Source: Dinghuibacter silviterrae
GTDB taxonomy: Bacteria; Bacteroidota; Bacteroidia; Chitinophagales; Chitinophagaceae
Reading direction: 5' to 3'
Length of the DNA: 64,000 nt
NCBI RefSeq assembly: GCF_004366355.1
Contig: NZ_SODV01000001.1
Location: forward strand, 186,001 to 250,000
Every line of letters begins with the position of its first letter. Within the stretch, counting starts at the first letter, position 1. Positions 26,201 through 35,258 of the stretch are shown here, in pieces. A model generated the notes under the pieces. The model was given only the letters and a program-made list of their open reading frames with translations, did not search any database and was not told the DNA's origin. The position numbers and the translations under genes were made by a program.

Positions 26201-29200
26201 ACCGGTGGTCATGCTGCTTTGGACAACGGGGTCGGGATATGCGTTGGTATAGGAGGTCAATTTGGAAACATCCAAGCTGGTAAATGCAGGCAGGCCGGAC
26301 ACCGTGTAACTGTCATAATAAGTCTGGGTATTCAGCGTAAAGCTCTCGGGGTAGTTCTGATCTCCGTTCTCATTGGCCTGCATCTGGTCCAGGGTATAGG
26401 TGGACGGCGCGGAATAGATCCCCGTCTGGACAGCACGGTCAAGGGTATCGTATTTAGTAGTTTCCCACTGGTTCTGGCCTCTCAGGTTGCCATCCTGGGT
26501 CAATACAGGGAGGTCCTTTAGGTTATAGACCATGTAGACCGGCGCCGCGTCAGGCACTTTTTTGAGGATCAAGCGTTTCCGACCGTCATAAGCATATTGG
26601 AAACAGAGGTTTTGGACCGGGGTCGGGTTCCAACCGTTAGAAGACAGCGTTGCCACTGCTTTTGGAGGGATGACACACCGGAGGTTGTCGAAGTCATCAT
26701 ACGCATAATAGGTGCAGAGCCAGCCGTCGTGCGCCATCGAAGGTGAAGCGGCCTCCTGGACTTTTTTGAGCACGACGTGTCCGTCCATATCCTTGTATTC
26801 CCGGACCGCGTGCCCGTTTTCATCAATGGTTTGGGTGACCATCAGGGTTCCGGCCGCATAGATTGCGGTGGTTGTTGGATAATCTGTCTCTCCATAAGTG
26901 ACCTCCCAGATCCGGACGGAATCGGCAGCCGTGTTGGTGAGGTAGGCGGTGCTGTTGCCCCGGTTGCTCCCAGTCCATGAGTTACCGGGAGGCGTCACTT
27001 TTGTCGGGCGATCCAATGGAGAGGCCTCATAAGTGTCGTTGCTATAGAAATAGTTCTCGGTATGATTATAGAAGTTATTGTAAAAAGAAGGCTGAACGGA
27101 GTCGGCGTTGGTCCTGAATGTACCCGTGGACAACCCATCGGTATACGGCAGGTATTGCTGGGATACTCGGCCAAAAGGATCGTAGAAAGTCGTGCTGACC
27201 AGGTCCGCTTGGGCGGGGTTACCTTGCCTGTTAACCACTTGAATGCTCCTGCCAAGACCGTCAAAGTATTCGGTCGACTGGTGGACATCGTAGGGACTCG
27301 TCAACCCATCGGCAGTCACCGTATCGGTTACCCCGGATTTGGTGATCGTCCGGGTAATGATATAATTCAGGCTGTCGCCTGTCAGGGTGGCGGAATAGGC
27401 GGGCATGGCCAAAAAAGCCGCAGTACCTGCAACCAGGGTATCTGTCCCGGGGCCATTGCTGGCAGGGGCGGGCAGAAGAGCCAGCACTTTGCTCTTAACC
27501 GTGACGCCGTTGCTGGTAACGAGCAAGGTAAAGTACGTGGAATCATACAAAGGACCAGGATCTAAGCTCAGGCCGGTCGCACCGCTTAGGGACACCCAGA
27601 CGCCGGAGGTGGACGCGGAAGAGTCCTTCCATTGATAGGTATAGGTACCATTTCCCCCGCTGGCTGCGGTTCCCATAAGGTCGCCGGGATCGATCCCATA
27701 CCCCATGGTGGTACCGCCGGCGGATGTGATCGTACCTGGCAGGAGCTGGGGAAATACGATTATGGCTACGGTAGGTGAATAGACCGTCGCGCCTACACTC
27801 GTGGAAGCAAGGTCGTAGTAGGTCGTTGCAGTCAGGGCGCCCGGTGCAAAGGTAAGGCCGGTTGCACCGCTGACAGGCACCCACGCCCCCCCGGTGGACG
27901 CCGAAGAATCCCGCCACTGATAAGTATAGGTACCGTTACCACCAGTGGCTGCTGTGGCCGTCAATGTACCGGGAACCGTGTTATAGTTGATGACCTGGGT
28001 GGACGGTGTTACGGACCCACTGACCAGTTGTAGGTAGACCACTACCGTATCCGTTGCGCTAACTAAACTGGCCCCGTTACTGTAGTAGATGATCTCATAA
28101 TAGTGCGTGCCGGCTGCAGCGAACGGCCCCGGATGCCCTATCAATCCTGTATCCGCGCTCATACCTACCCAAAGAGTCCGCCCAGCTCGAACATAACTGG
28201 AATCCCATTGATAGCTAAATACGCCAGTTCCCCCTGACGGAGCGGTCGAGGTAATCGTAACAGGGGTATTGGTAAAAACTAGTTGATGAACCGGGCTCAC
28301 AATTCCACCTACGATGGGTGGGTCAACCGTGACAACAACCGGCGCCGAGGTATCGCTAACCCCATTACTGGTAACCACGGCTTTTGCCCATGTTTTGGCC
28401 GTCAAATCCAGAAGGGAGACGATGGAAGTCCCGTTATGCAAAATATTACCTACCAAGGTCCAGTTTATCGAATCAGTAGACGTATACCATTGATAAGTAT
28501 AACTCCCATTTCCCCCCTTGGCAGCCTGCATAGTGAAAGTACATCCCAGATTATAGCCAATGTCCTGGGAAATAGGGCTGATCGTCCCCATAACCAACAG
28601 GGAATATACATTGATGACGAACTTCACAGAGGTATCACTAACCCCATTGCTTCCTGTCACGAGTTTGAAATAAGTGGTATCCACCAACGCCCCTGCCGTA
28701 TAGCTTGAACTGCTAGCCCCACTGATGGGCGTCCACGCCCCTGCCGTTAATGCAGACGAGTCGAGCCATTGATACGTATAGAATCCATTGCCCCCCGTAG
28801 GTGCCGTGGAGGACAATGTGCCAGGGACAGTATTGTAATTGATCGATTGGCTGGCGGGACTGACCGTACCGGGCACCAGGGAAGGGTATACATTGACAGC
28901 GGCATAATTCCCGATCCCAACGACGGTGTTGCTGGTCACCTGGTAGTGGTAATACATCGTACTGGTAAGATTTCCAGGGGCAAACGAACTGCTTGTCGCT
29001 CCAGAAATTGCCGTCCATGTACCCGTTGTATCAGTGGACCGATACCACTGATATGAATAACTGCCATTGCCACCGCTCACACCTGTTGCTTTCAGTGAAG
29101 CCGCCGCCGAATCAAAGTTGATCGATTGCGTGCTTGGGCTTGCACTACCCGCCACCAGTGGGGGAAGGACATTCACAGAAACAGCAGCGGATGTAACAGT

Positions 29201-30031
29201 ATCCCCGTTGCTGACCGTCACCACGTTGTAGTAAGTGGTAGCCGTTAAGGTTCCCGAGCTGTAGGATGCCCCTGTTGCCCCGGATACGGCTGTCCAGGTG
29301 TTACCGTCAGGTGAGCTGTACCATTGGTAGGCATAGCTGCCACTGCCTCCTGACGGGGAAATTGTCAAAGTCGCAGGGGCACTATTGTAATTGACGGTCT
29401 GACCCGACGGATTGATCGTTCCCGATACCAGTGGTGGATATACCGTTACAGTGGCGTAATTCGATGTATACCCCGCAAAAAAGCAAATGGTCTGTCGCTG
29501 ATAATAGGTCGTAGCCGTCAGCGCCGGGGGTTGGTAGTTCTGCCCCGTAGCCCCGGAAATAGCGGTATAGGTTGTATTGTCCGGTGAAGAATACCATTGA
29601 TAGGTATAGCTGGAGCAGCTTCCCCCCGTAGACGCCGATGCATTGATCTGTGCCGGTTCCGTATTATAATTGATACTCTGTGTCGTGTTGGAGATGGACC
29701 CGGGCACCAAGGCGGGCGCCGAATTGACCGAAACAACCAGGCTTCCCAGCGTCGTGGATCCGTTCAAGGCTGATATGGTGGAGCTGGAGCACGAGGTCTG
29801 ATTAAAATAGACCGTACAGCTCGTCGTAGTATAGCTCTGGATGGTCCCACAGCTACAGGTCCAGCTGGTAGCGGAACCGGAGGTCAGCGTATAGGTCCAG
29901 GTATCTCCCTGGGTCACCGGATTTTGCCCGGTAATGGGTCCTGAGTGCAACGGTCGTGTCCCAGCCTGCAACCGCGACGAAAAGAGAACGGCGCACGCGA
30001 CAAAAAGAACGAGTGTAAGCTTAGTTGGCAT
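23288..30031 (-). CDS. RHS-repeat polymorphic toxin with Ig-like repeats and HNH-like nuclease tip
   Basis: This 2247-residue secreted protein begins with a signal peptide (MPTKLTLVLFVACAVLFSS, cleavage near residue 24). Eight tandem Ig-like repeats of about 90 residues follow (about 110-875; each has GGxGxYxYQW and ends VxVxP), then a DUF6443-like region (about 895-1050, YFDGLGRSIQVVNRQG). YD repeats follow (about 1290-1900), then the RHS core signature near residues 1955-2005 (FKYRNQDPQIGRFLQIDP). The last 240 residues are the toxin tip with GEDVDHVKDLQLGGDN and NLKGLDKSVNRSFG, an HNH/ENDO VII-like DNase pattern. The immunity gene follows by 5 bases. The start overlaps the upstream RHS-type gene by 11 bases. 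Export could use Sec plus an outer-membrane partner encoded upstream. Confidence 0.9.
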   Translation of the reverse strand: MPTKLTLVLFVACAVLFSSRLQAGTRPLHSGPITGQNPVTQGDTWTYTLTSGSATSWTCSCGTIQSYTTTSCTVYFNQTSCSSSTISALNGSTTLGSLVVSVNSAPALVPGSISNTTQSINYNTEPAQINASASTGGSCSSYTYQWYSSPDNTTYTAISGATGQNYQPPALTATTYYQRQTICFFAGYTSNYATVTVYPPLVSGTINPSGQTVNYNSAPATLTISPSGGSGSYAYQWYSSPDGNTWTAVSGATGASYSSGTLTATTYYNVVTVSNGDTVTSAAVSVNVLPPLVAGSASPSTQSINFDSAAASLKATGVSGGNGSYSYQWYRSTDTTGTWTAISGATSSSFAPGNLTSTMYYHYQVTSNTVVGIGNYAAVNVYPSLVPGTVSPASQSINYNTVPGTLSSTAPTGGNGFYTYQWLDSSALTAGAWTPISGASSSSYTAGALVDTTYFKLVTGSNGVSDTSVKFVINVYSLLVMGTISPISQDIGYNLGCTFTMQAAKGGNGSYTYQWYTSTDSINWTLVGNILHNGTSIVSLLDLTAKTWAKAVVTSNGVSDTSAPVVVTVDPPIVGGIVSPVHQLVFTNTPVTITSTAPSGGTGVFSYQWDSSYVRAGRTLWVGMSADTGLIGHPGPFAAAGTHYYEIIYYSNGASLVSATDTVVVYLQLVSGSVTPSTQVINYNTVPGTLTATAATGGNGTYTYQWRDSSASTGGAWVPVSGATGLTFAPGALTATTYYDLASTSVGATVYSPTVAIIVFPQLLPGTITSAGGTTMGYGIDPGDLMGTAASGGNGTYTYQWKDSSASTSGVWVSLSGATGLSLDPGPLYDSTYFTLLVTSNGVTVKSKVLALLPAPASNGPGTDTLVAGTAAFLAMPAYSATLTGDSLNYIITRTITKSGVTDTVTADGLTSPYDVHQSTEYFDGLGRSIQVVNRQGNPAQADLVSTTFYDPFGRVSQQYLPYTDGLSTGTFRTNADSVQPSFYNNFYNHTENYFYSNDTYEASPLDRPTKVTPPGNSWTGSNRGNSTAYLTNTAADSVRIWEVTYGETDYPTTTAIYAAGTLMVTQTIDENGHAVREYKDMDGHVVLKKVQEAASPSMAHDGWLCTYYAYDDFDNLRCVIPPKAVATLSSNGWNPTPVQNLCFQYAYDGRKRLILKKVPDAAPVYMVYNLKDLPVLTQDGNLRGQNQWETTKYDTLDRAVQTGIYSAPSTYTLDQMQANENGDQNYPESFTLNTQTYYDSYTVSGLPAFTSLDVSKLTSYTNAYPDPVVQSSMTTGLVTTTMVRVLEAPTTTWLTTVNYYDEKGRIIQAIAGNVSGSLDTATTMYDFTGRMLSAYERHNNAFSMLNPRMTVLSASVYDHMGRVLKTTKQLNDNGVTRTIDSLTYDAIGQLVTKTLGNNMESLNYTYNIRGWLTGMNKGYIKGSSSHYFGMELNYDYGFGTPQYNGNIAGIKWKSIGNSTPSAYGYLYDNINRLVGAPYQESNDGGNTYAANPKVDFSVPQISYDANGNILTMNQNGLMVTSSGAIDQLSYAYNLGSNQLQSVTDAAPVDSTYHLGDFQDGNTIGADYSYDSNGNLRFDKNKKIDSIRYNYLNLPEYIHITGKGNINYVFDAGGVKQFKIVTDSTRGGAQDTTIYIGAFVYHSDTLQFLSHEEGRIRYVNKINQVSGTLFSGLVYDYFLKDHLGDTRMVLTEEQDTTIYAATMETARASIEDALFNNVNTTQYPTPSGFEPTSGGDTSNHYVSRVNGSTGQNRVGPAIVLKVMAQDTIGATVYGWYQGATQPPPSGETPLANDLLSSLTSDVVAQGGERLIAAASPVSAALVPALASFFNTDQAPDYNAAQPKAFLNWVLFDDQMNFVSGGVVQVPSITGTMSKQALQASIPVVSKNGYIYIYVSNESAQDVFFDNLNVQYRRGPVTEEEHYYPFGLTMSGISDHSLNFGDPQNKYLFVKQLLDDDLGLNWYQFKYRNQDPQIGRFLQIDPLASKYEYNSTYDYAEDRATSGIDLEGLEFLPAPSLTTITNATAVASLTNSSITDDKFKQIAAGDAQGMAEGSAAGTPLAATIMTGGFFGPEAATLTGLTFLTGVPLSPAPQAFAESVAPDALAVSRPVMENLASSATSGEAATSTEGVNLTVYGKTNWTGDQNAAAEAKAKSLTDDPTTVVTKTPVERPSNLRREFIKAGGEVSKGEDVDHVKDLQLGGDNSKSNLKGLDKSVNRSFGPQIQNQIKSVQDGTKVNKVTFIPAFKSS

Positions 30032-33000
30032 AGTGGTAGAAGAAGGTCTTTACGATATTACCGTCCTGGTCTTTGATGTTGACAAGTCGGCCGAGATTAT
30101 CATAAGTGTAATAAGTAGTCCGGCCGGCCGCGTCCGTTTTGGAGGTGATGCCGATCAAGGGATCGTAGGTCACTGTCGTGACCAAGGCTTTTGTCCCGGC
30201 TAGCCCGGTCCGGACCTTATTAAGCTCCGTCCTCAAGGTCTGGTCATTCGAAGGGTTATCCAATACAGATTGATTGACAAAACTTGCTATCGTTGCCGGG
30301 TCAGAGCCCGCCACTTCGGCCACAACGAGCTGGTGTCTATATCCCCATAAATAACTATAAGCCAGATCATTGACTTTCGACTGGGAGGACATCCGGTTGG
30401 TGTTGTCGTAAGTAACAGATACCTCATTATGATAATTAGAGTCAATGTTTGCCAGAAAACCCGTCTTAAGCATCGGCGCGGTCAATTCTGTTTCCTGTAT
30501 CCCCGTCCGTTTCGCCACAGTATCGCCCGCGGTATTGACAGCAAGCGTATAATTGTCCCTACTGGCCGAGACCAGGTAGTCATTCCCATCGCTTTTCTGC
30601 ACGCTGATGTATTTCTCAATCACTGGGCTGACGACATGATTGGCCTGCATCCAATAGACCCCCTTATGCCATGCCACGGCATCTGCCCATTCTGCCGAGT
30701 CAAGACTGAACAGATAATTTTGCCAAAGTGTATTTCGTGCTGTGAAAGCATTTTGGGAGTTGGTCGCGTAGTTCCCCTCGCAGTTATACGAATTGACAGT
30801 ATTTGTAAAATTGGTTTCATTGTTCACATACGGCTGATATGGCTGAAGGGCGGCCACCAGGTTGTCGTAACAATTGTTATACATGGAATCTGCATACCAT
30901 GCACCCAAATTGAAAAGAGAATCTACAGTATGCGGCGCGTTAATACCTGTTATCGGGTAATCAAGGGGATATTTGAGCTGGGTTGTCACTTGCTCGCCCT
31001 TACTATTGTGCGTAATAAGACGGGTAGGGAAAATGTGGTTTGGGTTGTCGTAATAATAATCCGTTTCGTTCGTCACGGGGTTCGCTCCACTGCTATCCCA
31101 GGCAATGTCCACAGTTGACTGGACATATTTGTACCCCGACTGCATCACGTTGTGCGTGGCGGAATACACGTTCTGCACGCCGACGACCGGCTGGGTTTGA
31201 TCCGGGGTGGCGACCACGTTGGAGCAGGTATAACAGCTGCTTGCCGGAAATACCTGGTCGGTGACGGTAGACGTGATTGTCTGAAAGTCGATGACATCCT
31301 TTATTCCATAATTGGTCATCGTTTGATGAAGCGGTACATATTGTACACCGTAGGGTCCGTACGTATACTTATAGTCCGTCTTTTGGGTCAGGAAAACATC
31401 GGGATCGACCGGTGTAAAGCTCCCATAGCTATAATCAGTCTTCCCATTGCTGCCGCCGCTGATATCGGTTTCTTCGACATTACCATACCAGAATTGGTTG
31501 TTGATCAGATCGCTTACCGACGGGTTGAGGCTGCCCTGTAACGTGGTTATGGACACGCTATAGACGGTCCCGGTGGGGCAGTTACCCGTCCCATTGGCAT
31601 AGCAACCGGAGGCATCCTGGTTTACCGAACTGACATGAGCTCCAATGTTATACAAACTGGTTCCATTGTTGTATGTGTAGTATTTCGTCAAAACAGGGGC
31701 TGGATGACTATTATCATACGAATCGATTTCCTTGACCCTGATACCGGGCGCCAAAGCAAGGGTATTGGTCACCGTATAGGAGTTATAGTTGATGCCGACC
31801 CCCCAACCGTTCAGGGAATCACAGGTGACAACATAGGTATAAGCCCCCGGTGGAAGGGGAACGCTGTCAACACCGGGGAGGACGGGCGGCCGGGGATTTG
31901 ACGCATAAACCAGGGCATTGCTGGCGTTATAAATAGTCAGAAATGGGTCGGTTTGCGGATATCCATTGTCGACCGACGTATAGTTGATGTGCACCATCTG
32001 ACCTTCGTTCAGGCTAAAGCTTCCGGATAACGATCTTGTTCCATGATTATCGGGCAGGTTGCTGTTGTCATACCAATCAACGGTAAGTTTGGAAGTTTCA
32101 GCGGTATAGGAAGGCCCTACCTGATAGTTGCCGGTTGTATTCTGTTCATAGATCAAGGTATCGTATCCGCCTGTAGGATAGGTAATCTTTGACAACGTAT
32201 TGTGGACGCAGTAGTTGAAGTTGGGGGCACGGTTGGCGCCGGTGTACCCCTGGTTGGTGACCCAGGAGGCGTCGGCATTCGCAAACAACGTCTCGTTCTG
32301 AGCGCCGTTGTAATACCCCCAATAGTCTACCGAATGCGTGTTCCAACCAGGTATGGTAGATATATTAGTATCCGGGCTCTGGTATTGAAACGTATACCGC
32401 TGCATGATGGTATCATCTCCACTGTCGGTCAAGGGAAGTGTCTCATCCACTTCCGTAAGCCCAAGCTTCCCGGCAAAGTATTGATGTTGCAGGGTAAAAT
32501 TTCTCTCCAATACACTACCTGTTCCCCAAACACTGACTGATCCAAGCGGATACATGGTGCTATCCGTAATCCAGACATCTGTCCGGGGTGTACCGGCAGG
32601 TGAAAAATCAACCTCCGCGTTCTTCGACACAATGGAGCTTAATGACAGCGACAATATTGAGTCTCCCGAAGCGGCCGACTCTTGGTAATTCTGCGAAGGA
32701 ATGGGGCTTACATTCTGGTTCAGGGTAAGGGTAAGCGTCTCCGAATACACCGGGGGCTGGTGAAACGCATAGGTCGTATAGTTGTATTGAATGGTATCGC
32801 TTAGGTCCGCGCTGACGATCATCGACAGGAACCAGGCGGAATTATGGTCGGGTACATATTCCCCGAATTGCGAGGTCTGTTTGTGGTGGCTTCGCTCGGC
32901 GTCTTCAAAATAATACTTATCGCCCTTTTCATTGGTGATGATAAACCCATTGTCATAGCCAAGGGAAGTGATCTGGATCTGTTGATGGGGAAACATATAC

Positions 33001-33602
33001 GCTTTCCCTTGCATCAAAATGAACTTCCCGCTTAGTCCCGGTGCATTAAAAATATAGAGATCCGGTTCCCCATCCGCCTCTCCCAGGCCCATGGTCTGCA
33101 AAAAGTCCTGCTTATTGGACAGGTAGTTCATATTGACATAGTTGTCATAGTCATTGCCCACTACGTGCACATCCATATGGTCCACGCGACTCTTTACATG
33201 CCGCATCACCACACCACCGCCTTGTACATTCCATCCCAGCCCCACGGAGCTGGCTGTTTCCGAGGGTTTGAACCCGTTGTAGTTGTAACTAAGCGAAATG
33301 GGAATATCCAGGTTCGGCGTTTTGAGCTCATAGATGGGTATGCTCACCTGGGGTAGCCCGCTATACAACGTCACCGGCAGAAGCGTATACTTCACCATGG
33401 CCTCCGCTTCGGGGGACTGGGGTAGGATGTCCGTTTGGAATTGGGCACTGGACAACGGGCCGCTCGACCCGGAATAGGCCGAGCTTTTAAAAGGAAAGCC
33501 CGGGTACAAACTCGTTCCCAGCGACAAGCTTTGCGCATCCACCGTGCCATCCAGAAAAAAAGCACCGACAAACGCCGTGAGCAGCAGGTAAGCCTTCAAC
33601 AT
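30021..33602 (-). CDS. RHS/YD-repeat secreted protein, partner of the RHS toxin
   Basis: This 1193-residue exported protein has a signal peptide (MLKAYLLLTAFVGAFFLDG, cleavage near VDAQ) and a large beta-rich body that opens with SpvB-like strands (LPVTLYSGLPQVSIPIYELKT then LDIPISLSYNYNG). It ends in YD repeats (GRTTYYTYDNLGRLVNIKDQ). Unlike the next gene it has no RHS core and no toxin tip. Two-gene RHS systems in Bacteroidota often split the shell this way, so it may form part of the cage around the toxin. ATG 33602 replaces a TTG three codons upstream. It overlaps the toxin gene by 11 bases and follows the barrel gene by 17 bases. Confidence 0.8.
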   Translation of the reverse strand: MLKAYLLLTAFVGAFFLDGTVDAQSLSLGTSLYPGFPFKSSAYSGSSGPLSSAQFQTDILPQSPEAEAMVKYTLLPVTLYSGLPQVSIPIYELKTPNLDIPISLSYNYNGFKPSETASSVGLGWNVQGGGVVMRHVKSRVDHMDVHVVGNDYDNYVNMNYLSNKQDFLQTMGLGEADGEPDLYIFNAPGLSGKFILMQGKAYMFPHQQIQITSLGYDNGFIITNEKGDKYYFEDAERSHHKQTSQFGEYVPDHNSAWFLSMIVSADLSDTIQYNYTTYAFHQPPVYSETLTLTLNQNVSPIPSQNYQESAASGDSILSLSLSSIVSKNAEVDFSPAGTPRTDVWITDSTMYPLGSVSVWGTGSVLERNFTLQHQYFAGKLGLTEVDETLPLTDSGDDTIMQRYTFQYQSPDTNISTIPGWNTHSVDYWGYYNGAQNETLFANADASWVTNQGYTGANRAPNFNYCVHNTLSKITYPTGGYDTLIYEQNTTGNYQVGPSYTAETSKLTVDWYDNSNLPDNHGTRSLSGSFSLNEGQMVHINYTSVDNGYPQTDPFLTIYNASNALVYASNPRPPVLPGVDSVPLPPGAYTYVVTCDSLNGWGVGINYNSYTVTNTLALAPGIRVKEIDSYDNSHPAPVLTKYYTYNNGTSLYNIGAHVSSVNQDASGCYANGTGNCPTGTVYSVSITTLQGSLNPSVSDLINNQFWYGNVEETDISGGSNGKTDYSYGSFTPVDPDVFLTQKTDYKYTYGPYGVQYVPLHQTMTNYGIKDVIDFQTITSTVTDQVFPASSCYTCSNVVATPDQTQPVVGVQNVYSATHNVMQSGYKYVQSTVDIAWDSSGANPVTNETDYYYDNPNHIFPTRLITHNSKGEQVTTQLKYPLDYPITGINAPHTVDSLFNLGAWYADSMYNNCYDNLVAALQPYQPYVNNETNFTNTVNSYNCEGNYATNSQNAFTARNTLWQNYLFSLDSAEWADAVAWHKGVYWMQANHVVSPVIEKYISVQKSDGNDYLVSASRDNYTLAVNTAGDTVAKRTGIQETELTAPMLKTGFLANIDSNYHNEVSVTYDNTNRMSSQSKVNDLAYSYLWGYRHQLVVAEVAGSDPATIASFVNQSVLDNPSNDQTLRTELNKVRTGLAGTKALVTTVTYDPLIGITSKTDAAGRTTYYTYDNLGRLVNIKDQDGNIVKTFFYHYAN

Positions 33603-33619
33603 ATAATTCAACGATTCTT

Positions 33620-35023
33620 TTAAAAATTATACCCCACCCGGAAACGGATCATCTGCCCCTGGGGGATCTCTTGCGCGTACAAAGCATCGAACAGCAACTG
33701 CACGTTCCCTTGAACTTTGGAGGACACCCTGTACTTCTTTTCGATACCCAGGAGTGCGCTGGGTTGCCAAGCGCTCCGGTCCCTCAAATCAGCGATCCCC
33801 GAAAACGCCGTCATATAATTCAGTTCGTACCCCCCTGTCACATACCAGGTCTTCCACAGCTTCCAGTCAATATAGCCGCGCAAGCCAAGCCCCTGGTTCG
33901 AAAAAGCGATGTTGCTCCAGCCGGTACCCAGCCCTACATTATAGGAAAGACCAACGCCCAAGCTACCGTTGTCGCTCAACTTATAGCCAAGGGAAAGCCC
34001 GAGGTCTCCGGTAGCGGGAAAATCATAGGAAGACCGGCCAAATTGAATATTGGCGCCATATTCAAGCCGTTGCAGGAACGTCTTTGTTTTTTGGGTGTTG
34101 GGTTTGAAATTCGGCATATCCAGGTCCTGGCCACCAGCTCCATATTTACTCAGGCCGTTCTGCATCGAGGCTACCTGGCTTTGGGCCGCCTGGAGTTGCC
34201 CCTGAACGGCCTGCCCGTTGCCACCGACCTGTTGTTGTAGCAATTGCTGAACCTGGTTCTGTGTCTGCAACCCCTGGAGTGAGCCCCCATCCCAGGCGGG
34301 AAACCGGAAAAGCGCGGCCAGCAGGGAATTTTTAGCAAGAAACGCCTGATAAGCCGGTACCCGCGAAAGCAGCGTCACCACCTCCCGCTCCATCTTGGTT
34401 GGCTCGTCGAGCATAGTCTTGTACTGCTCCACTTGTTGACGGTAGTAATACGCCGTCTGTTTGAAGTTCGCAAACGCCTGGGTGACACCCGGTGGAAGTT
34501 GGGTATATTGACTGATCAGTTGCGCAAGTTCTTGTTTGCGCTGGGTAATATACTGCTGGATGAGGGTGGATTCGTCCAGGCGTGACTGGAGTTGCCCAAC
34601 CGATGCTCCGGTTTGGGCAAGGGCTCCTGGCGAAAGGCCACCTGGCTGCGTTTGCAAGAACCGTAGCGTCGTGGATAGTGTATCCAGCCCGGGAACGTAA
34701 GTCGATGCAGCCCTGGTGACAGGCTGTTGCATATTCGCCTCCAGTTGTTGATACTGACCAGCCGGCAGACGTGTATCAACACTGGGATCAACCGTACGCA
34801 GCTTACCAAGCAGCTTCGCTTCGAAGCGCTCCATCCGGTTCAAATACTGCGTCGTCTTTTTGGAAAGGGTGGTGTTCAACCGCTGTGCTTTGCTGTCAAC
34901 CTGGTCGAGATAACCTACAGGAACGGAGACCTGGCGGATGCTGTCCCCTGCCAATGACGCCAAGGCAGGCGTATGACACAAGAGGACAAGGTATATCAAG
35001 AGCAAAGCAGAGCCGGTCCGCAT
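33620..35023 (-). CDS. Exported coiled-coil protein with C-terminal beta-barrel
   Basis: This 467-residue protein has a signal peptide (MRTGSALLLIYLVLLCHTPA, cleavage near residue 23). A Gln/Leu-rich helical part (about 30-300) contains coiled-coil stretches such as LRTVDPSVDTRL and QNQVQQLLQQQVG. A C-terminal 160-residue barrel-like domain follows, with alternating strands (YGANIQFGRSSYDF, LGLSLGYKLSDNG, VGLSYNVGLGTG, ending IRFRVGYNF with the terminal Phe favoured by outer-membrane proteins). No family is recognised. As the first gene of the RHS operon it may anchor or export the RHS proteins at the outer membrane, but that is inference from position and topology. Confidence 0.75.
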   Translation of the reverse strand: MRTGSALLLIYLVLLCHTPALASLAGDSIRQVSVPVGYLDQVDSKAQRLNTTLSKKTTQYLNRMERFEAKLLGKLRTVDPSVDTRLPAGQYQQLEANMQQPVTRAASTYVPGLDTLSTTLRFLQTQPGGLSPGALAQTGASVGQLQSRLDESTLIQQYITQRKQELAQLISQYTQLPPGVTQAFANFKQTAYYYRQQVEQYKTMLDEPTKMEREVVTLLSRVPAYQAFLAKNSLLAALFRFPAWDGGSLQGLQTQNQVQQLLQQQVGGNGQAVQGQLQAAQSQVASMQNGLSKYGAGGQDLDMPNFKPNTQKTKTFLQRLEYGANIQFGRSSYDFPATGDLGLSLGYKLSDNGSLGVGLSYNVGLGTGWSNIAFSNQGLGLRGYIDWKLWKTWYVTGGYELNYMTAFSGIADLRDRSAWQPSALLGIEKKYRVSSKVQGNVQLLFDALYAQEIPQGQMIRFRVGYNF

Positions 35024-35102
35024 GAAGCAGTTTCATTTTGGGTTCAGGGAAAAAAAAGGAGGGTACGCTAGATAATTTGGACTTCGTAAATCTAAAATAA
35101 AA

Positions 35103-35135
35103 AAATCCGGACTACCAAATAAATAGTCCGGATTT
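35103..35135 (-). terminator. Strong intrinsic-type hairpin on the minus strand
   Basis: A perfect 12-bp stem (35103-35114 with 35124-35135, loop CCAAATAAA) is followed on the minus strand by a T-run (TTTTTTTATTTT). It lies 80 bases upstream of the RHS-operon start, so it cannot end that operon. It would stop minus-strand read-through from the right or act as a leader attenuator. Confidence 0.8.
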
Positions 35136-35181
35136 CAAAATTAATTTTCAGTTTACTTAATTGCGTTGACCCCGTTATTCA

Positions 35182-35213
35182 GGGTGCACTTGTTGGCCCA
35201 TGGGTGCACTTGT
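35182..35213. repeat. Direct repeat GGGTGCACTTGT x2, 20 bases apart
   Basis: The 12-base unit occurs at 35182-35193 and 35202-35213, each with a central GTGCAC palindrome. The 20-base period equals about two helical turns, so a dimeric regulator could bind both copies on one face. It lies between the divergent RHS operon and the DNRLRE gene. Confidence 0.7.
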
Positions 35214-35258
35214 GAACTACAACTTGCCCGGCAAATTCAAATTGTATTTTTTTGCCCT

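Noticed and set aside
27400-29700. Regular repeats in DNA suggesting a repeat array or CRISPR
   Set aside because: The repeats are about 270-285 bases, imperfect, in frame and encode Ig-like domains of the RHS toxin; there are no short identical repeats with unique spacers.
35166-35258. Upstream in-frame extension of the DNRLRE gene
   Set aside because: The ATG at 35259 opens a clear signal peptide; the extension would bury it and would cover the direct repeats.
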